In this document: piece after piece, positions 11,151 through 23,850 of the stretch
How positions within the stretch are numbered: the first letter of the stretch is position 1
Layout of the letters: every line of letters starts with the position of its first letter
Source: Dermatemys mawii
Lineage: Eukaryota > Chordata > Testudines > Dermatemydidae
Length of the DNA stretch: 64,000 nucleotides
Assembly: GCA_007922305.1 (NCBI GenBank)
Contig: ML677386.1
Span: 12,629,830-12,693,829, forward strand
Direction: 5' to 3'
Translations under genes and position numbers: made by a program
The notes under the pieces: model-generated
Told to the model about the DNA's origin: nothing
What the model saw: the letters and a program-made list of their open reading frames with translations, nothing else
Databases searched by the model: none

Positions 11151-11619
11151 ATAAAACAGTCTGGTGTCTCACTGTCGGTGAAACAGACTCCAACTGGCCA
11201 AATGTTCCTACTGTCAAAAAGTGCTCCTAGCTCATAAATGCTTCATATTAGTATTCATTACTCATTTGTTATTCATTGCAAAAAACTTGGTTGTATTCAA
11301 ATATCAAAAAATTATTTTAATCACAGTCTTAGTCTACCTCTAAACTAAATATCATGTGCACAGTACAGATTAAAATTTCTACAACAGGATTTAGGAAAAT
11401 TTCTGGACTATAACATCAACAAACATACTAAGCTATTTATTTTCTGAAAAAAAAGTAAGAGCTGGAAAAGTCTTCCTCAATATATAAAAATGGCAATAGA
11501 CCTGAAACAGGGCTGAGAAGGGCATCAGGATTTCCTAGTAACCTGGAGTTTCACTGTCCACGCATGACGCTTCCCAATCACCTCATCAAATAAGAAGAAA
11601 ACCGACCAGGGACACCCTT
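11151..11619. other. Unrecognised AT-rich sequence
   Basis: No gene or repeat was identified. Confidence 0.4.
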
Positions 11620-11858
11620 GCGTATGTCTACACTGCAGTAAAACACTTGAGGCCTGTGTCAGCTGACTCAGGCCTGTGGGGCTCTGGCTGCAGTGTAGAT
11701 GCTGGAGCCTGGGCTCTGGGCCTATCCCCACTCATGGTTTCCCAGATCCTGGGTTCCAGTCTGAGCCTTGATATCTAAACTGCAAGTTCATTGTCCCATG
11801 AGCCTGAATCCTTGACATGGTTTAGCCAGGAGTGTTTTACTGAAGTGTAGACATACTC
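11620..11858. mobile_element. Palindromic MITE, GTATGTCTACACTGCA family
   Basis: The left end (GTATGTCTACACTGCAGT) mirrors the right end (GAAGTGTAGACATAC), and the interior GGCCTGTGTCAGCTGACTCA is itself near-palindromic. The flanks read TTG on the left and TTA on the right, a near match to the 3-bp duplication of PIF/Harbinger elements. The MITE at 59808-60718 is a second copy. The element has no coding capacity. Confidence 0.75.
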
Positions 11859-11929
11859 TTAGTTATTTAGGGAGACTCTCAACAGATCCCAGCTCTCTCT
11901 CCAACAAATCTCCTTTCCCTTGACAGGCC

Positions 11930-12117
11930 AATTCAGTGTAGCTGTACCAGTATACTATACTGGCAAAGCTTATACTGGCAAAAGCTCAGTTTTGTCAGTA
12001 TAAATGCTTGTCTATAAGGGGTTTTTGCTGGCACAGCTACGTCAGCCAAGAATCACACCTCATCCCATCCCTGACCAAAACAAATATGCTAGCAAAAGTT
12101 TGTGGTGTAGACCTGGC
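11930..12117. mobile_element. MITE, GTGTAGACCTGGCC family, left end decayed
   Basis: The right end GGTGTAGACCTGGCC and the interior TTTTGTCAGTATAAATGCTT plus GGGGTTTTTGCTGGCACAGC repeat the family seen at 46376-46659. The left terminal repeat cannot be located with confidence. Confidence 0.6.
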
Positions 12118-12555
12118 CACAGACATTCCATGAAGCCACCCTCATTCCCTGGGCTTAATGTTGTTCTCTTGGAGGCTACGACTGATGGTCTTCTGTCCTT
12201 TCAAGGTATCGTTGGTGGATGGCAGGCCCATCTCTTGGGTTCATTTGGAGCACATTGCTGGGTGGGAGCAAGGAGTGGAAATCTTTCTGAGGACATGGAG
12301 TGTGTTCCGCCAGTCAGGATTGCTCAAGATATTTCCTCTATCTGAGGAAATCCAACCAATGCCCAGTTTGCAACTCAAAAATACACCACTTAAAAGCTGT
12401 TTGCCTTTTTTGTGATATCCAGCTAATGAGAACAAATTTAGGTCCCAATCCTGCAACCGCATCATCTCCATGAGTTGAACCCAGTTGCAGGATTATGGTC
12501 TTAGCGCTAGACCCACAATTAAACTCGGTATTGCAATGCCTACCTCTTAGGTGTC
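12118..12555. other. Unrecognised sequence with spurious frames
   Basis: Four overlapping frames of 74-113 residues on both strands lie in 12004-12562. None resembles a known protein and they compete for the same DNA, so none is called. A GGTCCCAATCCTGCAACC block near 12442 resembles a widely dispersed amniote repeat but is too short to assign. Confidence 0.4.
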
Positions 12556-12831
12556 CTGCCAATTAGGGGAATCCACAGCCCCAAGTAGGTGCTCAGGCTC
12601 CCTATATAGTGCCGGGAGAGACATAGGCACCTAAAAATGGGATTCAGAGATGCCACCATGCTGAGCAGAAAGCAGTAGGTAATGCTCAGGAGATGAGTGG
12701 GGCTTAAGCCTCACTGTTTTTGGGATTCACAGCTGTGAACTTACTCCTGGAGTTAGAAGCCTAAGCCAGGTCAGCTCTTTCTCACCAAAAAAGAGGAAGA
12801 GACTGTGAAGCTGGGGGAAAACCCCTTATAT
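12556..12831. repeat. Dispersed repeat with GCACCTAAAA-type dyads
   Basis: TAGGCACCTAAAAATGGGAT and GGAGTTAGAAGCCTAAGC face each other, and related blocks occur near 29600, 44470-44550 and 62865-62950. This resembles an interspersed repeat common in turtles and birds whose class I cannot name. Confidence 0.4.
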
Positions 12832-12961
12832 CCTATAGCTTAGTGGTTACAACACTCATGTCAGATGTCAAAGGCCTGGGTTCAGCTCTCTGATCCAAAT
12901 CAGATGGAGTAGGGATTTGAATCAGGGTGTCCCGTGAGGGTCCTACAAACTGGGCTATTAT
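12832..12961. repeat. tRNA-like foldback (two head-to-head arms)
   Basis: The left arm reads CTATAGCTTAGTGGTTACAA, then GGCCTGGGTTCAGCTC, resembling tRNA A and B boxes. The right arm, reverse complemented, reads AATAGCCCAGTTTGTAGGAC, then CCCTGATTCAAATCCC, a diverged second tRNA-like sequence. The two arms of about 60 nt can pair, so the DNA is a hairpin built from two inverted tRNA-derived units. Neither arm folds into a credible tRNA gene. Confidence 0.6.
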
Positions 12962-13869
12962 GTAGGAGGGCCAAAGGAAAGCATCCTCCACCTTCCTTTG
13001 TAAAAACTCGATGCATTTTGAGGCAGTTTGCTGGACAAAGCCCGTTAGACAAGATAGGATGGAAATGTTCTTGTAAAGGAAAGGAGTGATATTTTGAAAT
13101 GTTTTAAATAAATTCAGCTTGACCTTTAGTTCAATACCCAGAGGATGAACATGCTTACAGTATCAAGAAGGCGAGGTGAGTCGAATCAGTGAATGTACAG
13201 AACACTTAAATTAACTCATTTCTACGTTACGTGAATAAACTGTGAATGCATTGTACAAAAAGACCTCTAGCCTTGGTTACCAAACAGTTTTGGCTTCTCA
13301 TTGTGTGTAATGCATTCATTTGGAAAAAGAGAAATTATGGTTGGGGTAACAGGTTCTGTCTGTAAAGCTTCTCTTCCATTTTTCTATGCAAGGTTCTTTA
13401 TTGAATCAACATGTACAGTGACCTTCAGAAAGCTTTAACTGAAGGTAAGCACTGAACCTGAACAGAACCTCTTATTTGGAGTAGGTCTTGGTTATTATTT
13501 GAATATAGCTCAAATAGAAAATACTGTCTAGCATTAATCATGACCCTATAAAGATACACTAGCTATTTCTAATATTTTTATGATTTCTCTCAGAGAGTTT
13601 TTAATTTAGTTTGTTGAACGGCAGCTTTGAATTTCAGTCTTCAAATGTTTTTTATGACAAGTGTGTTAGCATTTCTTCTGAGACACTATCTGGTGCTAAT
13701 GCAACAAAACCTATTTTAGACCAATAATACGTTTTGGAAGAAGGTTGACTATAAACCTCACAAGAAACCTGTAGAATTTCTTATCTGTGGCATACCAATC
13801 ATGCTGGGCTAGACTGCTGTACTGGTAATTTGCTTAGGTAAAATATAGCCATCTTGGGGGCACCAGTGG
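12962..13869. other. Unrecognised non-coding sequence
   Basis: No recognised gene or repeat. Confidence 0.4.
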
Positions 13870-14060
13870 AGAAGCGGGGTGAATGGGCTTGTGGTTCAGG
13901 TGCTGGCCTGGTCTGGCCTGGGCTGGGCACAGAAGATCTGAGTTCACCATTAAGCTCTTGCACAGATTTCCCATGTGATATTGTGAAAGTAACTTTGGCC
14001 CACATTCTCAAAAGAAACCAGTGGCATTAGGTGCCCAAATACCTCAGAGGATACAACCTT
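13870..14060 (+). repeat. Degenerate MIR-type SINE
   Basis: GGGCTTGTGGTTCAGGTGCT, AGATCTGAGTTCACC and ACAGATTTCCCATGTGATAT follow MIR head and core order. A CCCACATTCTCAAAAG and TTAGGTGCCCAAATACCTCA tail of the GCACCTAAAA type comes after. The match is weak but consistent in order. Confidence 0.45.
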
Positions 14061-14334
14061 AGGCTTCAATTCTCATGTACTCTAAATGTCACTTTGCACC
14101 ATTCAGGCAGTGGAAAGAAGTTTTGAAGTGGGTGTAAAGGTAATATACTCTCCCATAAGCCACTTTCCATTTCCAGGATGGTGGAAAAGAAGGACCTTGG
14201 GATCCATGATAATCTGGGCCTATGTCTCACTGATAAACTCCATTCTGTAAATTTGGGAAAATAATTCTCCCTTTTCTTCTACCCTTTGTCTTTTCTAGAG
14301 TGGAGTTTTTTTGGCGGGAGGGGGCGCAATGCAC

Positions 14335-14415
14335 TGTCTCTTATTGTGAGTATGTAGAGTGCCTAGAACAAGGGGGAATCATCTCAGATGGAGTCTCTGG
14401 ATGCTACTGTAAAAC
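14335..14415 (+). repeat. 3' tail of a MIR-type SINE, sense orientation
   Basis: TCTCTTATTGTGAGTATGTA, GAGTGCCTAGAACAAGGGGG and TGGAGTCTCTGGATGCTACT are the sense version of the tail at 2840-2950 and 42355-42425. Confidence 0.5.
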
Positions 14416-16660
14416 AAACACAAAATGTCAATGAGTAAACAACATTAAAGTTCAGCTACTGATTTTTAGAATAATCCAGAAAGATATAAAAGTGTATGAC
14501 AATTAAAGCTATTGATTTCATAGGGTTATGCAATTTATTTCACAGTGCTGTGGACAGAAAATCCTCTGATGACCTATAATTGTCATGTAATAGTTTAAAA
14601 AAAATAGTGCATGCTAGTTATACACACAAAGGACAAACAACTTTTGAGGGGTGCATATAACTTTCTGTGCACAACCTTATGGATGAGAAAAATATTTGAT
14701 TACAGAATATATCTTTCAACTCAGCTCTAATACAGCCCTTCCTTTTGTTTTCTTATCACTTTTGCATTCTTCAGTTAAGTCTAATTACAAAATAAATTCA
14801 TGGACAAAGAATGCTTAACAACAAATTACCTTTCTCTCTCTGTCTCTTTCTCTTTCACCTTAATAATCTCTCTCCTCATGCAGAAGCATTACTATTAGTG
14901 ACGCCTATAGCAAACAAAATCAGGGAAGCTGTGAAGATCTGTTTGAGGGGAAAAAAGAATAATAGCAGATTCTGGGGATCCTCAACTGGCAACTTTTGAA
15001 ATTCCAAGTGCATGTGTTTGTGTTTTTTAGGAACCTTAGACCAAAATATTATGAAAAAATCAAAAATAAAACCAGGAATTTTACTAGCTACTTATCTGTA
15101 ATATTTAATCTGAGTTGCCATTGCTTTATTATGTTCTGTTAAAGGGATAATGCCAACTCTGTAATCACATGGTGGTATTTAGAATGCTCTAAATTCTGTT
15201 GTTGCTAGTAGCACCTCAGTTTATTATACCTGAAAAATGTTAGGAGTGTGATGAACTGGAGAATCTGTCTATACAATTTGTGAATTCTGTATGAGATTAT
15301 GAACTCTGTATATATCTTTACCAAGCTGCATACTCTATTTTGAAAGTGCAGTCTTCTGTTTTCTTTTCACCTCCATGTTGGACTAAAATTGCAATTGTGT
15401 TAGTGGCAAAGGCCTAACAATAGAGGTTTATTAAATCATGAAAGTCCTCTATTCAAGAAGGAAGCACCTTAAACAAAAGGCTAGCTTCTACCCAGAGGAA
15501 CTGGTTTTTCATTGGAGAGGTTACTTAGCAATGAAGATACCTTGTAGAACTCTGTGGTCTCCTGTTGAGGCTAACAAAAGATAAACCTGACTGAGTGATT
15601 GAAAAGGGCAGAAACTTCTCTGTTTTCACCTTTGGACATTTTCTACAATGTCAAGATGAGGTAAGATGATACAGGAGCTGGACGAACCATGCTGGAGGCA
15701 GGGGACAATCCTACCTACCCAAACACAGATGGTTCCCCAAGGACTCCCAAGGGATGAGTGAGCTACAGTGAAGGGAAATGCACCTAGGGTTTATTATTTG
15801 TTGTATGGATCTGTGTAATTTTCCTGTGATTAAGTAACAAGCAAAGAAAATGTTAGACTCTGCAAAATGTGTCTCTGTGTGTTATATGCTAAAACTCCCG
15901 TGTGTCCCTCGAAAGAGTTGAACTGAATCCAGAAGGCATTACGTCCCTCAGTGCCACTCTTTAAATATATGACACTGCAGGGAGCAGTCTGGGATTCCTT
16001 CTCTGGAGGAGCGATGGAGTTTGGGTAAGCACAGAGCCATGGCTGATACGGAATCCTGTGCCCTCTGGTTAGGTTTCCTGCTCCATGGAAAGCTGAGGCA
16101 GGACAGAGCTGTGGTCAGGCTCCATGCCCACAGAGAAAATGAGTAAGGATTTGGACCAATCACTGTAAGAAGGTTGGTTGGAAAATCATATCCACACCTT
16201 AAAATATATAGAATTCAAGCCATAGCACCTTTTTGAGGTTGAAAATAGCTCGATCCAATCAAAATCATGTGGAAAGAGAAATGTTAATAGCTAAACTGCA
16301 TAGATCTTTGTCCAAATCCTTGAGATGTCTACATTAAGCTCAGTGTTTCCTGTCTCTGTCCTGCTACCTTAACCTACTGGGCTATGTCTACTGCCCTTGG
16401 TGAAGAAGCTTTTGCCCTATTTTCATGTATGTCTCCGTCACAAGAATCAATTTTATCCATGAAGTAGCTTTTCTGTTCACTTCACCATTCCACAGCAATC
16501 TTAAAGTAGTGATGAACTCACTTGAACTAAAAAATCAGAAGTGCTCATCTTCCTGTTCTAGCAATACACTGAGTGGCCATATCATCCTCCCTAAGAAAGA
16601 ATTCTTGATAACCTGATTAAGATAAAAGTCAAGGACTGATAAGACAATGAAGAGTTTCAA
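14416..16660. other. Unrecognised sequence, possibly including an old repeat at about 15.2-16.2 kb
   Basis: No coding exon was recognised. The block near 15240-16170 has a composition unlike its AT-rich flanks. It includes a 71-residue minus-strand frame (15948-16163), and I suspect but cannot show an old LTR-type repeat. The remainder is AT-rich and featureless. Confidence 0.35.
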
Positions 16661-16670
16661 TCTTCTGATA

Positions 16671-16856
16671 GTCTTCCCTTCTAAGCATGAAAGAAACCAA
16701 AGGAACTGGAACCTTTAGTTCTAGTGATAATGATATCTAGTGATAGTCCAGTGATAGTCTAGTGATATCTATCACTAGATATCTAGTGATAGTTTAGTGA
16801 TAGTCTTCCCTTCTAAGCATGAAAGAAACCAAAGGAACTGGAACCAATAGTTCTAG
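16671..16856. repeat. 54-bp direct duplication flanking a perfect palindrome
   Basis: The block 16671-16724 (starting GTCTTCCCTTCTAAGCATGA) recurs at 16803-16856 with only a short mismatch near its end (CCTTTAG against CCAATAG). Between the copies lie several AGTGATAGT-type units and a 22-bp perfect palindrome at 16770-16791, centred on AGATATCT. The high identity suggests a recent duplication event. Confidence 0.9.
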
Positions 16857-18054
16857 AATACATCAGATTAAGGGAGACCAGTCTGAGTTTGAAAAATGTG
16901 GTTCTTTGAGAGCTATCAGAGCCAGTAGGTTCAAAGTCACTGGAATTACAATGGCAATATCAATGCAGTAATGTGTTTTTTTTACAGGTTTAGCAACAAA
17001 GCATATAAAACCAACTGCTGATTATTATTTTATAAAGAAAGCAATAGCAGCTGTTGAGACTAAAATCAGTTCCAGGCTACAAGAGAAGAATCCAGGCTTG
17101 AATCCTTCAAAATGTAGGGGTGTGTGAACCTCGGGTTTCATTTAGCATATTTTAGAGAGAGAATCTAGCTGCAAAATTCAGATCTGGATCCAGGTTTGGA
17201 CTCCAAATACCCCCAAAGTTTGGGGATATTCAGATTTTGGTTTGTACCCAGCTCTAGCTATGTGTAAAGGAACAGTCCATCACAACCAACATATGGTTGG
17301 TTGTTGCAATAAACATCAGTAACTGTTTACAATGTACTAAAAAGGATATGTAGAAGATGCCATAGTGTACAATACATTCTAAAGCAGAACGATAATTTTC
17401 TTCTTTGTTGTCATGATACATTTACTGTTGGAAAGTATGTATTCTGATGAAAAGGACTTCACTGGAGAGACCAGTTTTTGATTACTTTGCAATGGGTACA
17501 GTTGCTCTTCGGGCAATGTGATGCCCCATCTTCACAAGGCTTTCAAGGGAGACCAGTTTATGCAGTTTAAATTTTGTTTTGGCTAAATCAGTTTATAACA
17601 CAATTTGGCTGGCCAGATTGAAAGGGATTAAAGCTTTCTAGGACACATTTTCAGTCTGCACTAGAGATGTTGGGTATTAAAAACCACTATTGCAATTCCA
17701 TGGTATGCCTGTAACACACCATGTATAAACTCATGAAACTGCCACCAAAAGTCTGATTTTACCCTGTGTTTGCCATAAGAAATAAAATGACACAAAGCCA
17801 TTGTACTAGAGCGGTAATGGCTAAGTGTACTGTTTTGAAACCCTGTGCTAGCAGGTTATGGAAATGTTTTGAGACTTCTGTCTCAGAGATTTGCCTGAAT
17901 CAAAATTCCCGATTTGAATATTTCAAAAGCATGACATTTTTGAAATTCACATCTATATTTTGCAGGCTTGAGTCCCTCTGTACACTTTGCAGTTTAATCT
18001 ATTGACCTCTGTATCTTCTGTACAATTTAATACGAGACTTTAAAGAAATCCTCA
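16857..18054. other. Unrecognised non-coding sequence
   Basis: No gene or clear repeat was seen. AACCAAC and GTTGGTT form a small inverted pair near 17285-17303. Confidence 0.4.
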
Positions 18055-18138
18055 GGAAGTCATTAAATCGTTGATCAAATTCCTACTGAAGTCAATGGCA
18101 ATCTTCCCATTTAATTCATTGAGCACTGGATCAGGACT
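18055..18138. repeat. Short dispersed repeat, CAATGG/ACTGGATCAGG type
   Basis: TACTGAAGTCAATGGCAATC followed by GAGCACTGGATCAGGA matches a short phrase widespread in sauropsid repeats. The class is unknown. Confidence 0.35.
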
Positions 18139-20084
18139 TAAAAGAATTAAATGATGTGAAACAGAATGCACACACACAGTTAACTTTCTTCTTTGCTTAG
18201 ATGCCCTTTTATGCCATATAATAGATTGTTCATTGTTGAAGAGGGTAACATAATGGATGAAGGGTTTTTCTAATTGATTGGGATTTTATTTGAAAAAGAT
18301 ATGGACTCTTAAATATACATTTGTATCTGATTTGGTGACCTGAATTTGCTACTATACTATTTGCTGAATTGTAAAATAAGAGAATACACACAAAGAGACG
18401 ACCAAAATATGTTTATAACCAAAGGGTACTCAGTGAGCTCTGAAATTACCATGGTTTCCTCTTGTTATTGATTGAAGAGGAAATACCCTTTTTTCCTCCA
18501 AGAGCAAGTTTGATGTACTTTTTTGTGCATAGCATTTCATTTTTAAAGAATGGTAATACAGTTGGGTGAGTGAGCAGAAAAATCTTAATAATGCTTCTGT
18601 ATTTAAGATTTCTGCCACTGTATTATTTCAGTACCCCTAGATCCGCATTCCTTCATTCAAACAAAAATTTTAGTGCTAAGACAGATAAGATCCCAAATGT
18701 TTTTTTGATTCAAGTTGTGCTAAAAATGTAAGTTGTCAGAAAAACCTGTGGGAAAGATAAACCTTTTCTTTCTTTTATCTTAAAGTTCTGTGATAGTATT
18801 AGTAAATGCAGCTCAACAGAAAGAAGACAGGCAGAGGAAATGTATTAAAATAGGAACTGAAATTAAGAGTTTTCTTGGTGAGTTATTGTAAGAAATTGTA
18901 TTAAATGTACACCTAGGAGGCTAGGTAAAGTATTTCTTTTTGTACTAAATTGTTCATTGTGAGTGATAAAAAAAGAATATAAATGTAAATAATATAAAAT
19001 AGTCAATGTATCCCAAAGATGAAGTGAACCCAGAAACTGGACACATACTGACATATATTTGCCAATTTAGTTTGAAGGCAAGATTTGTGGAATATGGGTT
19101 GGATTACATTTCTTAGACAGATGACATATAGCAGATATTACCTAGTATCCATCTTCCTCTGACTCCTTGATTAAGGGATTAAGAACTAGCTTTGTGTTTT
19201 GAATTATTTACTATGGCAAAAGCCAGGTTGATATGCAGAGTTTTACTATGGAGACATGAGTTTGACTTTATATTTGTTTCTGTGTGGGCTGCTCTTGTCC
19301 TTATCTGTTTCTCTAATACAATCTGTAACATGGTTTTATTTATATTAACTCTGCCATCTTGCATAAATGAGAATAATGGATGGGATAACAACAGTACAGT
19401 TGCAAGTGTAACATAATATAATGACTGTAATTATGCTAAAATCACACTGAGCTTATTGGACCATATATTCTGTCAGTGTAAATTGATTTATTGTCTTAAA
19501 TGGAACTTTACTAGTTTAGATCTGTAGAGAGTTTGGTCCATTAAATAAAACCTGTATATTGATTTTTTTTGCTTCCGGATACGGTACTAAGCACACATGC
19601 CAAACAGTGTAATTTCCAAGTAATTATAATGTTATATATTAATTAGGATTCCAAACTAAGTTATTCAGTTATATAGTTAATCTCCTGCCAATATGAATTA
19701 GTGGCAATTACAAATATCCCAAAGCATAACACCTGTATAATTATGTCATAATAGTAGTGTGTCAGAAGTTACAGTGTGATTGCAATCAGAACCATCATTG
19801 TAAGTCTAAAAGTCAAAATGGGGAAAAAAAGATTATATAAAGAAATAGCAGTATTAGGAGCATAGACTGTGGCAAAGGCTATTCTTTCACCCCATATTGG
19901 GAATTGGAACAGGATTTGTTTCTGCTCAGAGAATCATTTTTGTTTTCTCAAGTGTGAAATGGAAGAAACTTTACTGACAAGAAAGGCAGCATCTCCTAGA
20001 AGGAAGTTCAACATCTTGCGGGGGGAAACATGCACAATACAGTCTTTAGTTCATGTAACTCCATTTATTTTATTGAACACCTCA
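18139..20084. other. Unrecognised AT-rich sequence
   Basis: No gene, RNA or repeat was recognised. Short frames on both strands (for example 19179-19416) overlap each other and show no conserved domain. Confidence 0.4.
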
Positions 20085-20420
20085 GTGTTGCCAGTTCTGG
20101 ATGATTTATTGAGAGTCTTGTGATATTGGATGCTTTATTTACAGCCCCAGCTCCTGGAATCATGTGATTAGATGAGAATCTCATATTTGAGGAGACTGAA
20201 AATACTCCTTGATGAAACATATGACCCAAATGCACTCTAAAGGCTCAGCAGACAAATCAAAATAACTCAACATTTATTACTTTTTGAAAATCACATGATT
20301 TTTAGTCCATTCCCCTGGGTTTTGTGGGACTCTTGATTTTTGAACATCTAGTGTGGGTGATACTGACACTTACTCCCACTGACTTCTATGAGGCTGCTTG
20401 CATGAGTAAATATCACAAAT
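20085..20420. repeat. Unclassified interspersed repeat
   Basis: The order is AGTCTTGTGATATTGGATGC, CAGCCCCAGCTCCTGGAATC, ATCACATGATTTTTAG and GGACTCTTGATTTTTGAACA. This matches a repeat I recall as common in turtle DNA, ending near a GATACTGAC block. No terminal repeats or coding capacity were found. Confidence 0.4.
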
Positions 20421-21028
20421 TGAGTAAAAGGGACACATTCTAGCTCCAAATATTTCAAGGAAAGTACATATTTTTGTTTTTGTTTTAAGATTTGGATCTG
20501 AAATCAAAAACTACTTCAAAGAGGTTATCTATTTGAGTATTTCCCTGCGCATGTGCTGTCTAGAAAAGGGAGTAGGATCAGCTTTATCTGGTGAATAAAG
20601 CTGAATAGAATAATACACTGAATTTTACTCCCTTTAAGGAAAACCCCCTGAAGGAGCTAATATTTTCATGACATTCACTGTTTATGTGAGAGCAATGCAG
20701 AGGCACTGTGCTCAGGCTGAGGGGGAGGGGAACATTTCATCACTCAACAGTGGCTTCTCTGCCTGTTTTGGCACCATTATCAAATTTAGGCCTGCCTGTG
20801 AGATGCCCTCAGATGTCCCAAAATGCACTGTAAGTGGCCATGTTTATATATTTATATAAAAACCTCAATCATCCTATAATGACGGGTCTCCTTGATTTAC
20901 TGGAAAAAACTTTCTCATCACTGTCCACACTGGCCCTAGCTCTCCAAACACTTTGTATCAAGAGATCACTCAAAGCAATCCTAATGCCAGCAGAAATGGT
21001 CATTTGAAGCTTCCTTTGGTCTAAAGGC
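20421..21028. other. Unrecognised non-coding sequence
   Basis: No recognised gene or repeat lies between the unclassified repeat and the hAT element. Confidence 0.4.
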
Positions 21029-21742
21029 CAGTGGTTCCCAAACTTTAACAACCTGTGAACCCCTTTCACTAAAATGTCAAGTCTCGCAAACCCCATCCAA
21101 AAAATGAATGTTTCCAGGGATCTTCTCCTTTACCTGAGTATAAATGATAAAAGCAGTGCTCTTGGAAATATAAAATTTGTGTGTATGAGATCTTATTACA
21201 TGCTATTTATTATTAATTACTATTGATTATTACATTATGAAAAAGACAACACACTTCCAAGCTCTCATTTTTGTAGCTTGTATCACATTGAATAAGCCTG
21301 TTATAAAACAAGGTTCCTATGTTTCATCAAGGAGTATCAGATGTGAAACAACATGAAGGTATTTAAAAAGCCACCTCAAAGAGTTTCTCCTGCACAAACG
21401 TTCAGGTCTTGACCAGTCCAGGCAAACAATGCACATTACAACAAAGCTTCAACTTGTTCATCGTCATAATTTTAAAAACAACACTAGCTGCCTATTTAAT
21501 TTTAAAAACAGCAAAAAATATCCACCTCCTTTTCCATTTCTTTTGAGGAGTCTTGAAGTTTAAATCTCCTCAATGTGATAGATATGTTTGCTTTGATCTG
21601 CTTAGCTCTTGGAGGTCTAGGGGCTCTGGACTGTTGGCTTCATGCTGCCAGGTGTCTCTAGGGACAGCTCTGTCCGCCATTAGGGACTTTTTTCCTGAGA
21701 ACCCTCTGTAACATTTCACGAACCCCAGTTTGGGAACCACTG
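21029..21742. mobile_element. hAT non-autonomous DNA transposon, 714 bp
   Basis: The left end CAGTGGTTCCCAAACTTTAA and the right end AGTTTGGGAACCACTG are 16-bp terminal inverted repeats of the hAT (Charlie-like) type. The 8-bp flanks are CTAAAGGC and GTGTAGGT. They share T at position 2 and AGG at positions 5-7, consistent with a decayed 8-bp target duplication. The interior is AT-rich with no transposase frame. The 107- and 99-residue frames around 21570-22029 are incidental. Confidence 0.85.
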
Positions 21743-23847
21743 GTGTAGGTGAATCTGCCAATGGCATGGAATTAAAATACCCCAAGGAAACTCTGGGAGG
21801 GATTCTGACTCCTTTTGCCCTCTTTTTCCCCTGCACATTAAGCATAGATGTAATCTGGCCTATTATGAAAATCAGTCTCTTGTGGGTATTCACATGCTGT
21901 TGTTATCATGAATTAATCTATGAAGAAGGACACCTCCTTATTCTACAGATCTTCTCCCCGTTTGTAGTCCAGGTGACATCTGTTCACTCTACTGACAAAA
22001 ACAAATTTGTATTACTTCTGCAGCCCTGAAGAGTCAGTACAGCAATAGGAGAGTGAGCTGGATTGCATCCAATCTCTTGCATAGTCAAAGGAATTCTGAA
22101 CTAATCCCCATAGTGCAGAACTATTATTTTTGGTGCCTGTGTACCAGCCAAAAATGACAATGCTTGACTTTCATATGCCCGAATTTGACTTCACAGGGCT
22201 GACAGTTACAAAAATCATAATTTTATTCAGACCTGAAGAAAGCAGATGTGGAAGCTGCTGAGAGAAATTATTTATGCAACTGCACATTATGGCTATATTC
22301 TGAAGAATGACTGTAATATGTCACTTGAAATGGATGGTGCAGTTGTACTCAGTGCATGGTAGGTCTTAGACAAGTCTTTGAGTTGTATTCAATTTGGAGA
22401 TGTACACTGACATTTTGCATTGATTTTCGTGAGGCTATACTGGTGCAGAGAACTGTATTCAATTTGTGTTCGTTAATTCTTTATGGTTTAATATGTGTTG
22501 GTTTTAACTTAATTGAACAGTAAATCAGACAAGGTTTCTACCCATTCTGAAATGTTATCTTAAGCACTATGGTGACATGGTGATGTCACAATTCAGAATC
22601 ACAACAAGGTGTTTCTCCATATTTACATCAAAGTGCTCTAATATCATGCTCTGATACTATGTCATGACATGAAGACCCAATTATGGCAACATTATTTGTC
22701 TTGAAAATCCCAAAGACTAAACTCATACGAGACCTCTGAACTCTTAAAGGAAGTGTTAGATTTAAACCATGCCATAGTAATGTGTTAGAAAGAAGCAGGG
22801 GAGGGTCCTAGGAAAGACTTTGTGACTTAAGGAGGACAAGGATGTTTGTTCCCCCCAATCGTGAAAGTTTAAAATGAGGTGGTTATACAGATCAGAAAGT
22901 AAAAGCTATAGGGATAGACTGAGAATTTGTGGGAATACATTGACTGGGATGACAGATAATTAAGAATTTAATACTGATACTCCCTCCAGAGTGAGAGAGC
23001 CTGTTTCAAGTTGTAAATGTCTGAATATGGAAGCTAATGAGCTACCCACATCCTGAAATGTACTGAAATTCAAAATCCCTGAACAATTTATAAGTGTTAA
23101 GAAATAGCTCTCCAATCCGTTCGGATCGTCAGAGGAATTTGTAAAAGATGATGAAAAACTTCACATAGAAGGAAAAGATTATGCAAGTGTTCAGACTGAA
23201 CTGAAATAAAACTCCTAGATATGACACAATACAGAGAGGATAAAGGATTGCAAGGGCAGTTTTCCAAGTGAGAAGAAAACTTTAGGCCCTGATCCTTACC
23301 AGCAGCTTTATACCATATTTGTACTACCGCAGTCTGGACTGGCTGTGCACTGCACAATTTCTCCTGAAGTGTTTAAAGCAGCCAGTTCGTCCCATCACCA
23401 GCAGAAGATTGTGGATCAGCAAGAGGAAAGAACACATCCGGATGTGGAGAAATAAGCCAAAATCTAACATGACAATAGAGTAGTTTGGTTTGGTTTAGTT
23501 TAGTTTCTCTTCTCTTCTCACTTCTCTTTTCTTGTTAAAATAGGAAAACAAGCATAATGACATCTAGGTTTCATATATAAACAATCTGGTTAGTGAAGCT
23601 TGTGCATCCCTGAACGTATGGAATGCAATGTCAGAATGGTAATTCAGAGATTTCACGATGTGATGCTGTTTTAGATTGATCTTTTCAGGTCATCCTAATA
23701 GCCTTGACATGACTAATAGAAAACTTAATACCTCACATGGAAAGTAGATACCAATTTGTGATTTATATAGGGGTAAATCATTTAAAACTCTTCTAGTCAT
23801 AAAACTTGCCCCTAATATAGCTAATCTTTATTACAAGGGTTTGACTA
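21743..23847. other. Unrecognised sequence with a short pyrimidine-rich microsatellite
   Basis: A degenerate simple repeat at 23484-23535 runs from TTTGG/TTTAG units into TCTTC units. No gene was recognised elsewhere in the stretch. Confidence 0.4.
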
Positions 23848-23850
23848 TTA

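Noticed and set aside
12832..12961. tRNA gene
   Set aside because: A- and B-box-like motifs exist, but no cloverleaf can be drawn and the structure is an inverted dimer.
15240..16170. Possible LTR-type repeat or host exon
   Set aside because: The composition differs from the flanks, but no terminal repeats, target duplication, splice sites or recognisable protein could be shown.
21570..22029. 107- and 99-residue opposite frames
   Set aside because: They span the right end of a hAT element and its flank, overlap each other and have no domain.
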